Of a DNA stretch of 64,000 bases, positions 1-8,502 are shown in pieces. Below the pieces are notes generated by a model that worked only from the letters and a program-made list of their open reading frames with translations, searched no databases and was not told where the DNA came from. Position 1 is the first letter of the stretch, and every line of letters starts with the position of its first letter. Origin of the DNA: an uncultured Porphyromonadaceae bacterium (GTDB taxonomy: Bacteria > Bacteroidota > Bacteroidia > Bacteroidales > Muribaculaceae); the NCBI GenBank assembly GCA_902491515.1, contig CABUIC010000002.1, positions 62,001 to 126,000 of the forward strand, read 5' to 3'. Position numbers and translations under genes: made by a program.

Positions 1-1763
1 ATCTCCACGAAAGCCTTGCACAGCGAAAGCCCTATACCCGAACCCTCGGGATGAATTCGCTCCACCTGATAGAATCTGTCGAAGATGCGTCCGAGGTCGC
101 GCTCGCTGATGCCCTGGCCAGTGTCCGCGACACTCAGACGCACCTCCGTTTCTGTCGTCTCCAGCCGCACCGAAATCGTCCCTCCCGCAGGAGTATACTT
201 GATGGCATTGGAAATCAGGTTGAAAACCACCCGCTCGAACTTCTCCGCGTCAACAGCGGCGCTCCCGTTCCCGATGCTTTCGTAGCTCAGTTTCAGCGCC
301 CGCTTGAGCGTCAGAGCCTTGAACCCTTCCACCCATTCGGCGACGCTCTTTCCCAGATCGGTTTCCGTCAGGTTGAGTTCCAGCTTGTCGTTCTCGTACT
401 TGCGGAAGTCGAGTATCTGGTTGATGAGGCGCCGGAGTATGTGTACGTTCTTGTCGGCGATTCGCATGAGCGTATGTTGCCGCTCCGTGAGGTTGTCGGC
501 CCCGGCCAGTTGGGCAACCGGCTCCGAGATGAGCGAGAGAGGCGTCCGGAGGTCGTGGGAGACATTCGTGTAGAACATCAGTTTCGACCGCGTGACCTCC
601 TCCAGTTTCGTGTTGAGCTCCCTTGCCTTGTCCCTCTCCGCCTCAAGTTCGCGGTTCTGGTCCATGAGCGCGCGCTGATGCCGCTTGTGCTGCCAGTAAG
701 TACGCAATGTGAGAAAAACAACTCCGAACAGAAGAACTATGATGACGATGGAGGCATAGAACAGCACCGTCTGTGAGGAATGCGCCGCCCAGTAGTCATC
801 CAGCCGCGACTTCAGTTCGCGCATCTTGCCGGTCTCCTCTCTCAGGGTCTCATCCTGAAGCAGAAGAATATCTGCGTTGGAAAGGTCAACGGCCGAGGAC
901 ACCGGCAACAGCGTTTCTCGCTCGTAGGGCTTCCCCCGGAGTATGTCGAGAGCGAGGCGGATGATGCGGTGTCCCTCCGTGGGATAAAGGAAAGTGGCGT
1001 CGATGACGCTGTCGGCAACTGCCCGGATTCCTATGTCCGGTGCGGCGTCTATGCCTATTATACGTATGTCCTTTCGCCCTAGCCTTGCGGCAAGCTCGGA
1101 CGCGCCGATGGCCATACGGTCGTTATGAGCGTAGATGAGTTTTGTTTCGGGATGTTCTCTTAGGAGCGAGTCGGCTACGGCTACGGCGTCTTCCTTGTTC
1201 CAGTTTCCCGCCGCGCTCGCTTTCAGGAGCCCTCCTCCGCGTTCATACTCTTCCGCAAAGCCGGTATGGCGGTCGTCGGCCGGGGTTGAGCCGGGCAGTC
1301 CGTAAATCTCGATAGCCGGCTGTGAGGGCCCGAGAAGATTCAGGGCGTAATGTGCCGCAGAGCGCCCGAGGCCGACATTGTCGACGCCGATACGCGCCGT
1401 GTAGCTGTCGCTCTTTATATTTCGGTCAAAGATTATCACAGGGATGCCCTTGGCGAAGACTTCGTCTATAACAGGAGTCAGCGCCGCAGCCTCGTTGGGA
1501 GAGACTATGATGATGTCGAATCCGCGGTCGGCGAAGGAGCGGATGTCCGCCGCCTGCTTTTCGTTGCTGTCGTCTGCCGACCGGATTTCCACCAAGGCGT
1601 CTTCATGAAACATAGCCTCCCGCTCAATCTCGTCGTTCATCTTCTCGCGCCAGTCGTCCTGACTGCACTGCGACACACCGATGCGGTAGACCCGGGGCTC
1701 CGTGCACGACGGTACTATACACAATAATGATAGGATGAGGAGGGCTGTGAGTAAGCGGTTCAT
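1..1763 (-). CDS. Hybrid two-component sensor with periplasmic sugar-binding domain (partial, C-terminus cut by window edge)
   Basis: Translating the minus strand from the ATG at 1763 gives an open frame to the window edge (587 complete codons). A hydrophobic export segment is followed by a periplasmic-binding-protein fold of the ribose/LacI type (motifs IIIVSPNEA, VIIFDRN, AHNDRMAIGA), a membrane helix near residue 335, and a histidine kinase with H-box SHDLRTPL and an ATPase G-box GSGIGLSL. The receiver and AraC-type output domains expected of Bacteroidetes hybrid sensors would lie outside the window. The best-studied relative by architecture and context is the B. thetaiotaomicron BT1754 sensor, whose periplasmic domain binds fructose; the divergent GH32/MFS/fructokinase operon supports the same role here. 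Architecture is read directly; the fructose ligand is inference. Confidence 0.9.
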   Translation of the reverse strand, partial: MNRLLTALLILSLLCIVPSCTEPRVYRIGVSQCSQDDWREKMNDEIEREAMFHEDALVEIRSADDSNEKQAADIRSFADRGFDIIIVSPNEAAALTPVIDEVFAKGIPVIIFDRNIKSDSYTARIGVDNVGLGRSAAHYALNLLGPSQPAIEIYGLPGSTPADDRHTGFAEEYERGGGLLKASAAGNWNKEDAVAVADSLLREHPETKLIYAHNDRMAIGASELAARLGRKDIRIIGIDAAPDIGIRAVADSVIDATFLYPTEGHRIIRLALDILRGKPYERETLLPVSSAVDLSNADILLLQDETLREETGKMRELKSRLDDYWAAHSSQTVLFYASIVIIVLLFGVVFLTLRTYWQHKRHQRALMDQNRELEAERDKARELNTKLEEVTRSKLMFYTNVSHDLRTPLSLISEPVAQLAGADNLTERQHTLMRIADKNVHILRRLINQILDFRKYENDKLELNLTETDLGKSVAEWVEGFKALTLKRALKLSYESIGNGSAAVDAEKFERVVFNLISNAIKYTPAGGTISVRLETTETEVRLSVADTGQGISERDLGRIFDRFYQVERIHPEGSGIGLSLCKAFVE

Positions 1764-1904
1764 ATGTCGGTAAAAGATTTTAGGCTCTGCAAAAATACGC
1801 ATAATTCTATGAATAAGAATGCAAAAACTATAAAAATTCCGGCTCCGCAACATTTTTAATATACTATGCACGGAATTTTATAAGCTCGGTGTCCGTTATT
1901 ATTG

Positions 1905-1912
1905 TAGCTTTG
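1905..1912 (+). promoter_or_regulatory. Bacteroidetes -7 element of the fructan operon
   Basis: TAGCTTTG matches the TAnnTTTG consensus, about 50 bases before the GH32 start. No good TTTG -33 box is visible, which fits a promoter that depends on the adjacent hybrid sensor. The 198-bp divergent intergenic region (1764-1961) is otherwise AT-rich and also holds TATTTTTG on the minus strand at 1797-1790, a candidate -7 for the sensor gene. Confidence 0.55.
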
Positions 1913-1961
1913 CACTGCCGGAAAAACGGCGCCGACCAACAGTCAGTTAAATCTTACCATA

Positions 1962-3800
1962 ATGAACAGAACCTTACTCCCCACCCTCGTCGCCCTCCTC
2001 ACTCTCGGTCTGCCCGCTGAGCCGACAGCCGGGGAAAATCCTCAGATCAGCCATCTCGGCGTCAACAACACTCTTGTCCGCGTCCCCTCGTCCGACAGTC
2101 GGTATCTCATGCTCCCTGTCCAGGAATCCAACGACGACGCCCGCATCAACATTCTTGTCAACGGAAAGACCGAAGAAACCATCTTTGTTCGCCTCGCAAA
2201 ATCCAAGACAGACTACTGCGTCCCCATCGACCTCGCACCCTACCGGGACCGTGAAATTCTTCTCGATATCGTCACGCCGCAGGGCCGGACCTCCGTCAGG
2301 GAGGCAAAGGATGACGCATGCCGGAAAGGCATATTTTTGACTGACACCTTCCCCTCTGAAGACAAGGAGACGCGGTACCGCCCCGTCTTCCACCACACTC
2401 CCCTCTACGGCTGGATGAACGACCCCAACGGAATGTTCTTCGCCGACGGCGTGTGGCATCTCTATTACCAGTACAATCCCTATGGCTCCAAGTGGCAGAA
2501 CATGAGCTGGGGCCATTCCACATCCACCGACCTCATCCACTGGGACCACCGTCCCGTGGCTCTTCGCCCCGACGGGCTCGGCTCCGTATTCAGCGGCAGC
2601 TGCGTCGTCGACAGCGTCAATACAGCAGGATTCGGCAAGGAGGCGGTAATCGCGCTCTACACCTCCGCGGGAACGAGCCAGATGCAGAGCCTCGCCGCGA
2701 GCACCGACGGCGGCGAAACCTTCACGAAATTCCCCGCCAACCCTGTCCTCACCCTCGAAAGCGAAGCACGCGACCCCAATATGTTCTGGAACGTCGAAAT
2801 CGGCGAATGGGACCTCGTGCTCGCCCACGCTCTCGACAAGGAAATGCTCTTCTTCACGTCGCCAGACCTCAGACACTGGACCCTGCAAAGCTCATTCGGC
2901 AAAGGCGAAGGAGCACAGGACGGCGTCTGGGAGTGCCCCGACCTCTTTCCTCTATTCGTAGACGGTACTGGCGAGAAGAAATGGGTTCTGATCTGCAACA
3001 TCAACCCCGCGGGCCCCTTTGGAGGCTCTGGAATACAGTACTTCGTAGGCGACTGGAACGGACGCACCTTCACGGCCGAGACGGACGCTTCGGGCAAAAT
3101 CCCCACAAAATGGCTTGACTATGGCAAGGACAACTATGCCCTCGTAAGCTGGAGCGGCGCGCCTGACGGCCGTCGGACGGCTATCGGATGGATGAGCAAC
3201 TGGCAGTATGCCGCCGAAGTGCCGACCATGCAGTTCCGCAGCGCAAACACCCTCCCCCGTGAAATAGGTCTCTTCCGCGGCGAGGACGGTCTCACTTACG
3301 CCTCCAGCAGGCCATCCCCCGAACTCCTCGCGCTCCGCGACAAGACCGTGGCCCGGGCATCCGGAATATCACTCAAAAGCAAGCCCCGCCTGTTCGCACT
3401 CCCCGGAACCAACGACGGAGTGTGCGAAATCGTCGCCGACTTCGACGCCCGGAAGGCCCGGACTGTTAGCTTCACTCTCTCCAACAAAGCCGGCGAGCAC
3501 GTCGACTTCACCTACGATGCCGGTGCCCGGACCGTGACAGTCGACCGCCGGCAAAGCGGAATAACCGACTTCAGCGAAAGTTTTCCGGCAGTCACGGTTG
3601 CGCCGACTTTCGAATCTTCCGGAAAAATCTCACTCCGTATATTCGTAGACCGCTCAAGCACCGAGCTTTTCGGCAATGACGGACGCTTTGTCCTCACCAA
3701 CCTTGTCTTCCCAACCGAACCCTACACCACTCTCTCGGTAAAGGCCGAAGGGGGAACCGCACAGCTCGCTTCTCTCAAGATCTATTCCATTAAAGAATAA
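1962..3800 (+). CDS. GH32 fructan hydrolase (levanase/inulinase/invertase family), exported
   Basis: 612 residues with an N-terminal signal peptide (about 1-24), a beta-rich spacer, then the five-bladed propeller of GH32. The signature WMNDPNG lies at 151-157 (nucleophile Asp154), the transition-state stabiliser motif RDP at 270-272 and the acid/base motif EC at 324-325 (WECPDLF). The C-terminal third has the beta-sandwich with the typical DRSSTELF motif. It would release fructose from sucrose, fructo-oligosaccharides or fructans in the periplasm or at the surface. It is the first gene of an operon with an MFS sugar importer (19 bp downstream) and a fructokinase. Linkage specificity (beta-2,1 or beta-2,6) cannot be read from sequence. 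All catalytic residues are present. Confidence 0.95.
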   Translation: MNRTLLPTLVALLTLGLPAEPTAGENPQISHLGVNNTLVRVPSSDSRYLMLPVQESNDDARINILVNGKTEETIFVRLAKSKTDYCVPIDLAPYRDREILLDIVTPQGRTSVREAKDDACRKGIFLTDTFPSEDKETRYRPVFHHTPLYGWMNDPNGMFFADGVWHLYYQYNPYGSKWQNMSWGHSTSTDLIHWDHRPVALRPDGLGSVFSGSCVVDSVNTAGFGKEAVIALYTSAGTSQMQSLAASTDGGETFTKFPANPVLTLESEARDPNMFWNVEIGEWDLVLAHALDKEMLFFTSPDLRHWTLQSSFGKGEGAQDGVWECPDLFPLFVDGTGEKKWVLICNINPAGPFGGSGIQYFVGDWNGRTFTAETDASGKIPTKWLDYGKDNYALVSWSGAPDGRRTAIGWMSNWQYAAEVPTMQFRSANTLPREIGLFRGEDGLTYASSRPSPELLALRDKTVARASGISLKSKPRLFALPGTNDGVCEIVADFDARKARTVSFTLSNKAGEHVDFTYDAGARTVTVDRRQSGITDFSESFPAVTVAPTFESSGKISLRIFVDRSSTELFGNDGRFVLTNLVFPTEPYTTLSVKAEGGTAQLASLKIYSIKE

Positions 3801-3819
3801 CGCCCCTTACAATACCGAT

Positions 3820-5001
3820 ATGGCTAAATCCATTTCTCTCGACCGCAGGACATCAATAATGCAGATTGTTCCCGTGATGCTCTGCTTCTTTGCAATGGGA
3901 TTCGTCGACCTCGTCGGCACAGCGTCCAACTATGTGCAGAAAGACCTCGGCCTCTCCGACTCTCAGGCGAATCTCTTTCCCTCGCTCGTCTTTTTCTGGT
4001 TCCTGATTTTCTCTGTTCCGACCGGGATGCTCATGAACCGCATCGGTCGCAAGCGTACCGTCCTGCTCAGCCTCGCGATTACGGCGCTCTCACTTGTCAT
4101 CCCTGTTTTCGGCGACAGCTATTCTACAATGCTTGTCTCCTTTTCTCTCCTGGGGATAGGCAATGCCGTGATGCAGACCTCCCTCAATCCTCTCGTCTCG
4201 AATCTCATCAGCGGCGACAAACTCGCCTCCACGCTCACTTTCGGACAATTCGTCAAGGCCATAGCCTCCTTCCTCGCCCCGGTTCTCGCGGCATGGGGAG
4301 CCACTACATACCTCCCTACATTCGGCCTCGGATGGCGGGCGCTCTTCGCAGTCTACGCCATGGTCTCGCTTCTCTCCGTGGCGGCACTTGGCGCTACTCC
4401 GATCGAGGAGGAACGTCCCGACCGCGCTTCAGGCGTCGGTGAATGTCTACGCCTGCTCGGACGCCCCTTCATTCTGCTCTGCTTCCTTGGCATAATGTGC
4501 CATGTCGGAATCGACGTGGGCACGAACACCACCGCCCCGAAAATCATCATGGAACGTCTCGCCCTGCCCCTTGAGGAGGCGGGCTTCGCAACCGGAGTCT
4601 ACTTCATTTTCCGGACGGCCGGATGCTTCATCGGAGCCTTCGCCCTCTGTAAGGTGTCCCCAAAGTCGTTTTTCGGCGTGAGCGTGGCGATGATGTTTGT
4701 AGCGATGGGAATGCTTTTCGTCTGCCACACCCTCGCCTCTATATACGTGGCTCTCGCTCTCATCGGCTTCGGCAACTCAAACATCTTCTCAATCGCCTTC
4801 TCCCAGGCTCTCCTGAACTCTCCCCGTGAGAAAAACGAGGTTTCAGGTCTTATGATTATGGGACTTTTCGGCGGAACTGTATTCCCTCTCGCCATGGGCT
4901 TCGCCGCCGACGCCATAGGCCAGGCCGGAGCCGTCGCCGTCATGACCGCCGGAGTGGTCTATCTTCTCTTTTACGCTCTTAAAATCAAAACATTAAAATA
5001 A
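3820..5001 (+). CDS. MFS monosaccharide importer (FucP/GluP-like, probable fructose carrier)
   Basis: 393 residues with about 12 hydrophobic helices and the MFS loop motif between helices 2 and 3 (MLMNRIGRKR). An N-terminal segment with ASNYVQKDLGLSDSQANL and the helix-4 stretch NPLVSNL resemble the FucP/GluP sugar:proton symporters found in Bacteroidetes sugar loci. It sits in the inner membrane between GH32 and fructokinase, the gene order of the B. thetaiotaomicron levan locus (BT1757-BT1759 region), so fructose is the likely substrate. It is near the 400-430 residues usual for the family and shows no disruption. Substrate is inferred from context only. Confidence 0.88.
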   Translation: MAKSISLDRRTSIMQIVPVMLCFFAMGFVDLVGTASNYVQKDLGLSDSQANLFPSLVFFWFLIFSVPTGMLMNRIGRKRTVLLSLAITALSLVIPVFGDSYSTMLVSFSLLGIGNAVMQTSLNPLVSNLISGDKLASTLTFGQFVKAIASFLAPVLAAWGATTYLPTFGLGWRALFAVYAMVSLLSVAALGATPIEEERPDRASGVGECLRLLGRPFILLCFLGIMCHVGIDVGTNTTAPKIIMERLALPLEEAGFATGVYFIFRTAGCFIGAFALCKVSPKSFFGVSVAMMFVAMGMLFVCHTLASIYVALALIGFGNSNIFSIAFSQALLNSPREKNEVSGLMIMGLFGGTVFPLAMGFAADAIGQAGAVAVMTAGVVYLLFYALKIKTLK

Positions 5002-5011
5002 GAAAAACGTC

Positions 5012-5893
5012 ATGAAAGACTATGTCGTAGGAATGGGCGAGGCCCTTTGGGACGTCCTTCCGGAAGGTAAGAAAATCGGCGGCGCTCCCGCCAACTTCGC
5101 GTACCACGTTTCGCAGTTCGGGCTACCCTCCTGCGTCGTGAGCGCCGTCGGGGAGGATGCCCTCGGTGCCGAAATCATCGAAAACTTCACCTCCAAGGGG
5201 CTCAACCACCTCATCCCCGCCGTACCCTATCCTACCGGTACAGTCCAGGTCGAGATTGACCCCGCCGGTGTCCCGCAGTATGAAATCAAGGAAAACGTCG
5301 CCTGGGACAACATCCCCTACACCGCCCGTCTCGAAGCCCTCGCGGAGAAGACAAAGGCCGTGTGCTTCGGCTCGCTCGCTCAGCGGAACGTCGTGTCCCG
5401 CAACACAATAAACCGCTTCCTTGACGCAATGCCCGCCGATGACCGCTCCCTCGTGGTCTTCGACGTCAACCTCCGGCAGGGATTCTACAACAAGGACATC
5501 CTCTGCAACTCCATGAAGCGCTGCAATATCCTCAAGATCAACGACGAGGAGCTCGTCACGGTCAGCCGTATGTTCGACTACCCCGGAATAGATCTTCAGG
5601 ACAAGTGCTGGATTCTGCTCGGTAAGTACAATCTCCGGATGCTCATCCTCACCTGCGGCATCAACGGCAGCTATGTCTTCACTCCCGGAAACGTATCCTT
5701 CCAGCCCACTCCGAAAGTGGAGGTGGCCGACACCGTCGGCGCTGGCGACTCCTTCACCGCCGCCTTCATCGCAAGCATTCTCCGGGGAAAAACCGTGGCC
5801 GAAGCCCATGCCCTCGCGGTCCGGACCTCAGCCTACGTCTGCACCAAAAACGGCGCAATGCCTCTGCTCCCGAAGGACCTCACAGAAGCGTAA
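5012..5893 (+). CDS. Fructokinase, PfkB/ribokinase family
   Basis: 293 residues. The N-terminal GEALWDVLPEGKKIGGAPANFAYH block is the first PfkB signature and DTVGAGDSFTAAF near residue 240 is the second, with the catalytic Asp in GAGD. The family phosphorylates sugars with ATP; the DVLP..IGGAPANFA form is typical of fructokinases. It follows the MFS gene by 10 bp and completes a hydrolyse-import-phosphorylate module feeding fructose-6-phosphate to glycolysis. An IS5-like element is inserted 10 bp after the stop codon, so any downstream part of the operon has been cut away. Confidence 0.93.
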   Translation: MKDYVVGMGEALWDVLPEGKKIGGAPANFAYHVSQFGLPSCVVSAVGEDALGAEIIENFTSKGLNHLIPAVPYPTGTVQVEIDPAGVPQYEIKENVAWDNIPYTARLEALAEKTKAVCFGSLAQRNVVSRNTINRFLDAMPADDRSLVVFDVNLRQGFYNKDILCNSMKRCNILKINDEELVTVSRMFDYPGIDLQDKCWILLGKYNLRMLILTCGINGSYVFTPGNVSFQPTPKVEVADTVGAGDSFTAAFIASILRGKTVAEAHALAVRTSAYVCTKNGAMPLLPKDLTEA

Positions 5894-5903
5894 GAGCCTT
5901 TTA

Positions 5904-6871
5904 GAGCCGGTTCAATAAAATCTGTTAAGAGCAGGGTCGCATAGCATGAAGTGGATTCTTTGCAAGCAAAGCGGCAAGCCGATAATTGGCTCGCGAAGAG
6001 GGAGTGTACTGGATGTACACGACCGATGAGCGGGACGAAAAGCACCCATGATATGCGACCCTTCACTATTTTTTTTATTAGCGATAACAATGTCGGTCAG
6101 GAAAATGTTATGCGTTTGAATCTTAACGGTATATGTCAATGAATGTCAAGTTCAATCGCAAACAGCGAAGCTACATCCGAAAGTATCTGCGCCGTTTCCA
6201 GGGCAAAGAGAGAGTCAATCTCTTCGGGGTCTTTACGGCAATTGCATATCTTATTCGGACGGGGTGTCAGTGGCGGATGCTCCCGACGTATTTTCCCCAA
6301 ACCAACCACGGTATATTATCCTTTTCGCAAATGGAGTGAATCTACAGATTTGCAGAGGTTTCTACAATATATTGTTACTTGCCGACGCAAGAGGAAGGGA
6401 AAAAATGATGGGCGACCAAGCGTAGCATTTATGGACAGCCAAAGTGTGCGCTCAGCCTGCGCACAGTCCCAAAAAGGTGTCGAGGTTTCAAAAGAATGTG
6501 TGAAATCCAATTCCGGGACTTCAGAATTTCGTCCCCTTGAGGGGCGGTGGGTAGTTGAGCGGACCTTTTCATGGCTTGACAATTATCGTCGCTTATGCCG
6601 GAACTATGAGCGCTATCCTACAATTGCGAAAACGATGGTTTATTTTGACTCAATCCTATTCATGTTGCGTTACTTCTAAAGACAGGAAATCACATTATCC
6701 CTTTTTGAGGCAACTCATTGCCGGAACGAAAATTACTTCTGCCCGGCCACTCGTTGGCGTTTTTTCCCGTGTCTTTCAGTCGCGATGGAACCCCATCGCT
6801 CCATCAAGACCCGGAAAAAACCACTCAACGATTGACCGCCCTGCTCTTAACGGATATTATTGAACCGGCTC
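5904..6871 (+). mobile_element. IS5-like insertion sequence, copy 1 (968 bp, internally deleted transposase)
   Basis: Bounded by 33-bp imperfect terminal inverted repeats at 5904-5936 and 6839-6871 (two mismatches), both starting GAGCCGG. It holds a split, shortened IS5-family transposase. The flanking trinucleotides are TTA (5901-5903) and TTG (6872-6874), so the target duplication is imperfect here, whereas copy 2 at 32393-33332 has a clean TAA duplication. The left 200 bp contain a long-range dyad: 5934-5948 pairs with 6047-6061 with one mismatch. Copy 1 carries 28 bp near 5950-5985 that copy 2 lacks. The right end runs into the 3' end of the neighbouring acetyltransferase gene. Confidence 0.93.
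6133..6679 (+). pseudogene. IS5-family transposase, frameshifted and missing the middle of the DDE domain
   Basis: The first frame (6133-6339) encodes the N-terminal helix-turn-helix part ending in WRMLPTYFP; the second (ORF 6143-6679) continues homologously with KPTTVYYPFRKWS. The join is a +1 step at the CCCC run near 6295-6298. The joined product would be about 182 residues, against roughly 250-270 for intact relatives. The first catalytic Asp (MDSQSVRS) and the final Glu motif (RWVVERTFSWLD) remain, but the section with the second Asp is absent. Either the element is non-autonomous and moved in trans, or it is dead. Copy 2 carries identical lesions, so they predate duplication. Confidence 0.85.
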
Positions 6872-7449
6872 TTGTACTTCTTGCGGTCGGCCTCCGTTAT
6901 TTCACGGATTACACGGCATGGATTTCCCGCGGCGATGACGTTCGCGGGAATATCTTTTGTCACCACGCTTCCGGCCCCGACGGTCGAGCCCGCGCCAATT
7001 GTCACGCCCGGCATGATCTGCACGCCCGCGCCAATCCATACATTGTCGCCTATGGTGACGGGCAGAGCATATTCCAGCCCGCGGTTACGGAGCCCAACGT
7101 CGAAAGGATGTCCCGCGCAATATATTCCCACATTCGGAGCGATGAACACATTGTCGCCGATAATAACCTTGGCCTCGTCGAGCACCGTGAAATTGTAGTT
7201 CGCAAAGAAATTGTCGCCGACCTCGATGTTGAATCCGTTGTCCACGTGAAGAGGCTGGACAATCGAGCAGTTCCGCCCCTTCCGGGCGAGCAAGCGCCCG
7301 AGGATGGCGTCCTTCTCGGCAAGCTGCGAGGGTCGCAGGCTGTTGTAGTCGTGGCATAGTTCAGCCGCGGCGAGCCGCCCGGCTATCATTTCCTCATTGT
7401 AGTTGGCGTCGTACAGCAGTCCCGCCTCGGCCTTTTCCTTTTCTGTCAT
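6847..7449 (-). CDS. Maltose/galactoside O-acetyltransferase-like (LbH, Maa/LacA family) with IS-derived tail
   Basis: 200 residues. The N-terminal MTEKEKAEAGLLYDANYNEE is the maltose-acetyltransferase cap; hexapeptide repeats follow, with NVWIGAGVQIMPGVTIG and GAGSVVTKDIPANVIAAGNPCRVIR typical of Maa/LacA enzymes. It would transfer acetyl from acetyl-CoA to a sugar in the cytoplasm. The last eight codons and the stop (6871-6847) lie inside the IS5-like element, so the native C-terminus after KKYK has been replaced by an IS-encoded tail ending RFNNIR. As relatives end around here, the enzyme may still work. Promoter TATCTTTG at 7489-7482. Confidence 0.88.
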   Translation of the reverse strand: MTEKEKAEAGLLYDANYNEEMIAGRLAAAELCHDYNSLRPSQLAEKDAILGRLLARKGRNCSIVQPLHVDNGFNIEVGDNFFANYNFTVLDEAKVIIGDNVFIAPNVGIYCAGHPFDVGLRNRGLEYALPVTIGDNVWIGAGVQIMPGVTIGAGSTVGAGSVVTKDIPANVIAAGNPCRVIREITEADRKKYKSRFNNIR

Positions 7450-7454
7450 AAAGC

Positions 7455-7496
7455 AAGTCCGTATCTTAGGTTTCGTGAGTGCAAAGATACGGACTT
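7455..7496 (-). promoter_or_regulatory. Promoter with flanking 11-bp perfect inverted repeat (candidate operator)
   Basis: AAGTCCGTATC (7455-7465) and its exact reverse complement (7486-7496) bracket the expected transcription start of the acetyltransferase gene; the right arm overlaps its -7 element TATCTTTG (7489-7482). Such placement fits a repressor site. A transcript hairpin is less likely because the right arm would lie upstream of the start of transcription. Confidence 0.5.
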
Positions 7497-7529
7497 CCTG
7501 CGGCAGTCACAATGGTTAAAAAAGACTAT

Positions 7530-8369
7530 TTATCTCCAGCCCATGAACATCCTGACCACTTCCGGGTCGTGGTGGTCGAAGAAGAGGCTCTTGCCCGTGT
7601 CCAGCTTCCCGATGGCCTGCATGTCCTCCTCGCTGAGCGTAAAGTCGAAGATGTCGAGGTTCTGCTCCATGCGCTCGATGTGTACTGACTTGGGAATGAT
7701 TATCACTCCCCGCTGAACCAGCCACCGAAGGGCCACCTGCGCTACGCTCTTTCCATACCGAGCTCCGATAGTCTCAAGTACAGGATTCCGGAAGAAGTTG
7801 TTGCGGCCTTCGGCGAGCGGGCCCCACGACATGATGCGGCATCCGTAATCCTCCATGTATTTCTGAGCCGCCGTCTGCTGGTTGAAGACATGTGTCTCTA
7901 CCTGATTCACCATCGGCTTGATTTCCACATTTTCCGCAAGGTCAATGAAATGGTCCGGATAGAAATTGCTGACGCCTATGGCCCGAAGCTTCCCTTCCCG
8001 GTAGGCTTCCTCAAGAGCGCGGTAGGCGCCGTAGCGGTCGCAGAACGGCTGGTGCAGAAGCATCAGGTCGATATAATCCGTCCCGAGCTTGCGCAGGCTT
8101 CCGTCAATCGACGCTTTCGCCTTTTCATAGCCGTAGTTTGAGATCCAGACTTTGCTTACGAGGAACACCTCGTCTCTGCCGAGTCCGCTTTTTGCCACAG
8201 CGACGCCCACGCCCTACTCGTTGTTGTAGGCCTGGGCCGTGTCTATCATCCTGTAACCCACCTTCAGCGCGTCGCTCACGCACCTCTCGCATTCCGATGG
8301 GCTCACCTGATAGACGCCATAACCGATTTGGGGCATTTCCACCCCGTTGCTCAGTTTGATTTTTTCCAT
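7530..8369 (-). pseudogene. Aldo/keto reductase interrupted by an in-frame TAG at codon 52
   Basis: The minus strand from ATG 8369 reads as a standard 279-residue aldo/keto reductase: N-terminus KLSNGVEMPQIGYGVYQ, IDTAQAYNNE with catalytic Asp43 and Tyr48, then TAG at 8216-8214, then GVGVAVAKSGL...VSKVWISN (catalytic Lys), LLHQPF (the His position), GVSNF and the C-terminal helix. Family members usually have a sense codon (often Glu or Ala) where the stop lies. A GTG at 8210 could start a 226-residue remnant, but this would lack Asp43 and Tyr48 and so be inactive. Normally these enzymes reduce aldehydes and ketones with NADPH. Probably a recent nonsense mutation, since no other damage is visible. 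Confidence 0.85.
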
Positions 8370-8397
8370 GTCTTTAATGTTTGTTGGATTTCGATTG

Positions 8398-8405
8398 CAA
8401 ATTTA
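8398..8405 (-). promoter_or_regulatory. -7 element for the aldo/keto reductase
   Basis: TAAATTTG on the minus strand, about 30 bases upstream of the ATG at 8369. Confidence 0.5.
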
Positions 8406-8502
8406 CCCATACGCACCCATGCGTCGCTTATACTTTTTTCCGAGAAAATTTTGAAAATTTCAGTCCCCGGCCTCAGGATGGTTGTTTATCGGATTTTTTG
8501 AC

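Noticed and set aside
51..1727. Several plus-strand open frames opposite the hybrid sensor
   Set aside because: The minus strand gives one continuous protein with binding-protein and kinase motifs; the plus frames are Arg/Val-rich shadows.
1974..2888. 304-codon minus-strand frame opposite GH32
   Set aside because: The opposite strand carries all GH32 catalytic motifs; this frame has no recognisable domain.
5951..6142. 63-codon frame in the left end of IS copy 1
   Set aside because: It depends on the 28-bp segment missing from copy 2 and spans the dyad; no family resemblance.
6718..7359. 213-codon plus frame across the IS end and acetyltransferase
   Set aside because: Shadow of the acetyltransferase, whose hexapeptide motifs are on the other strand.
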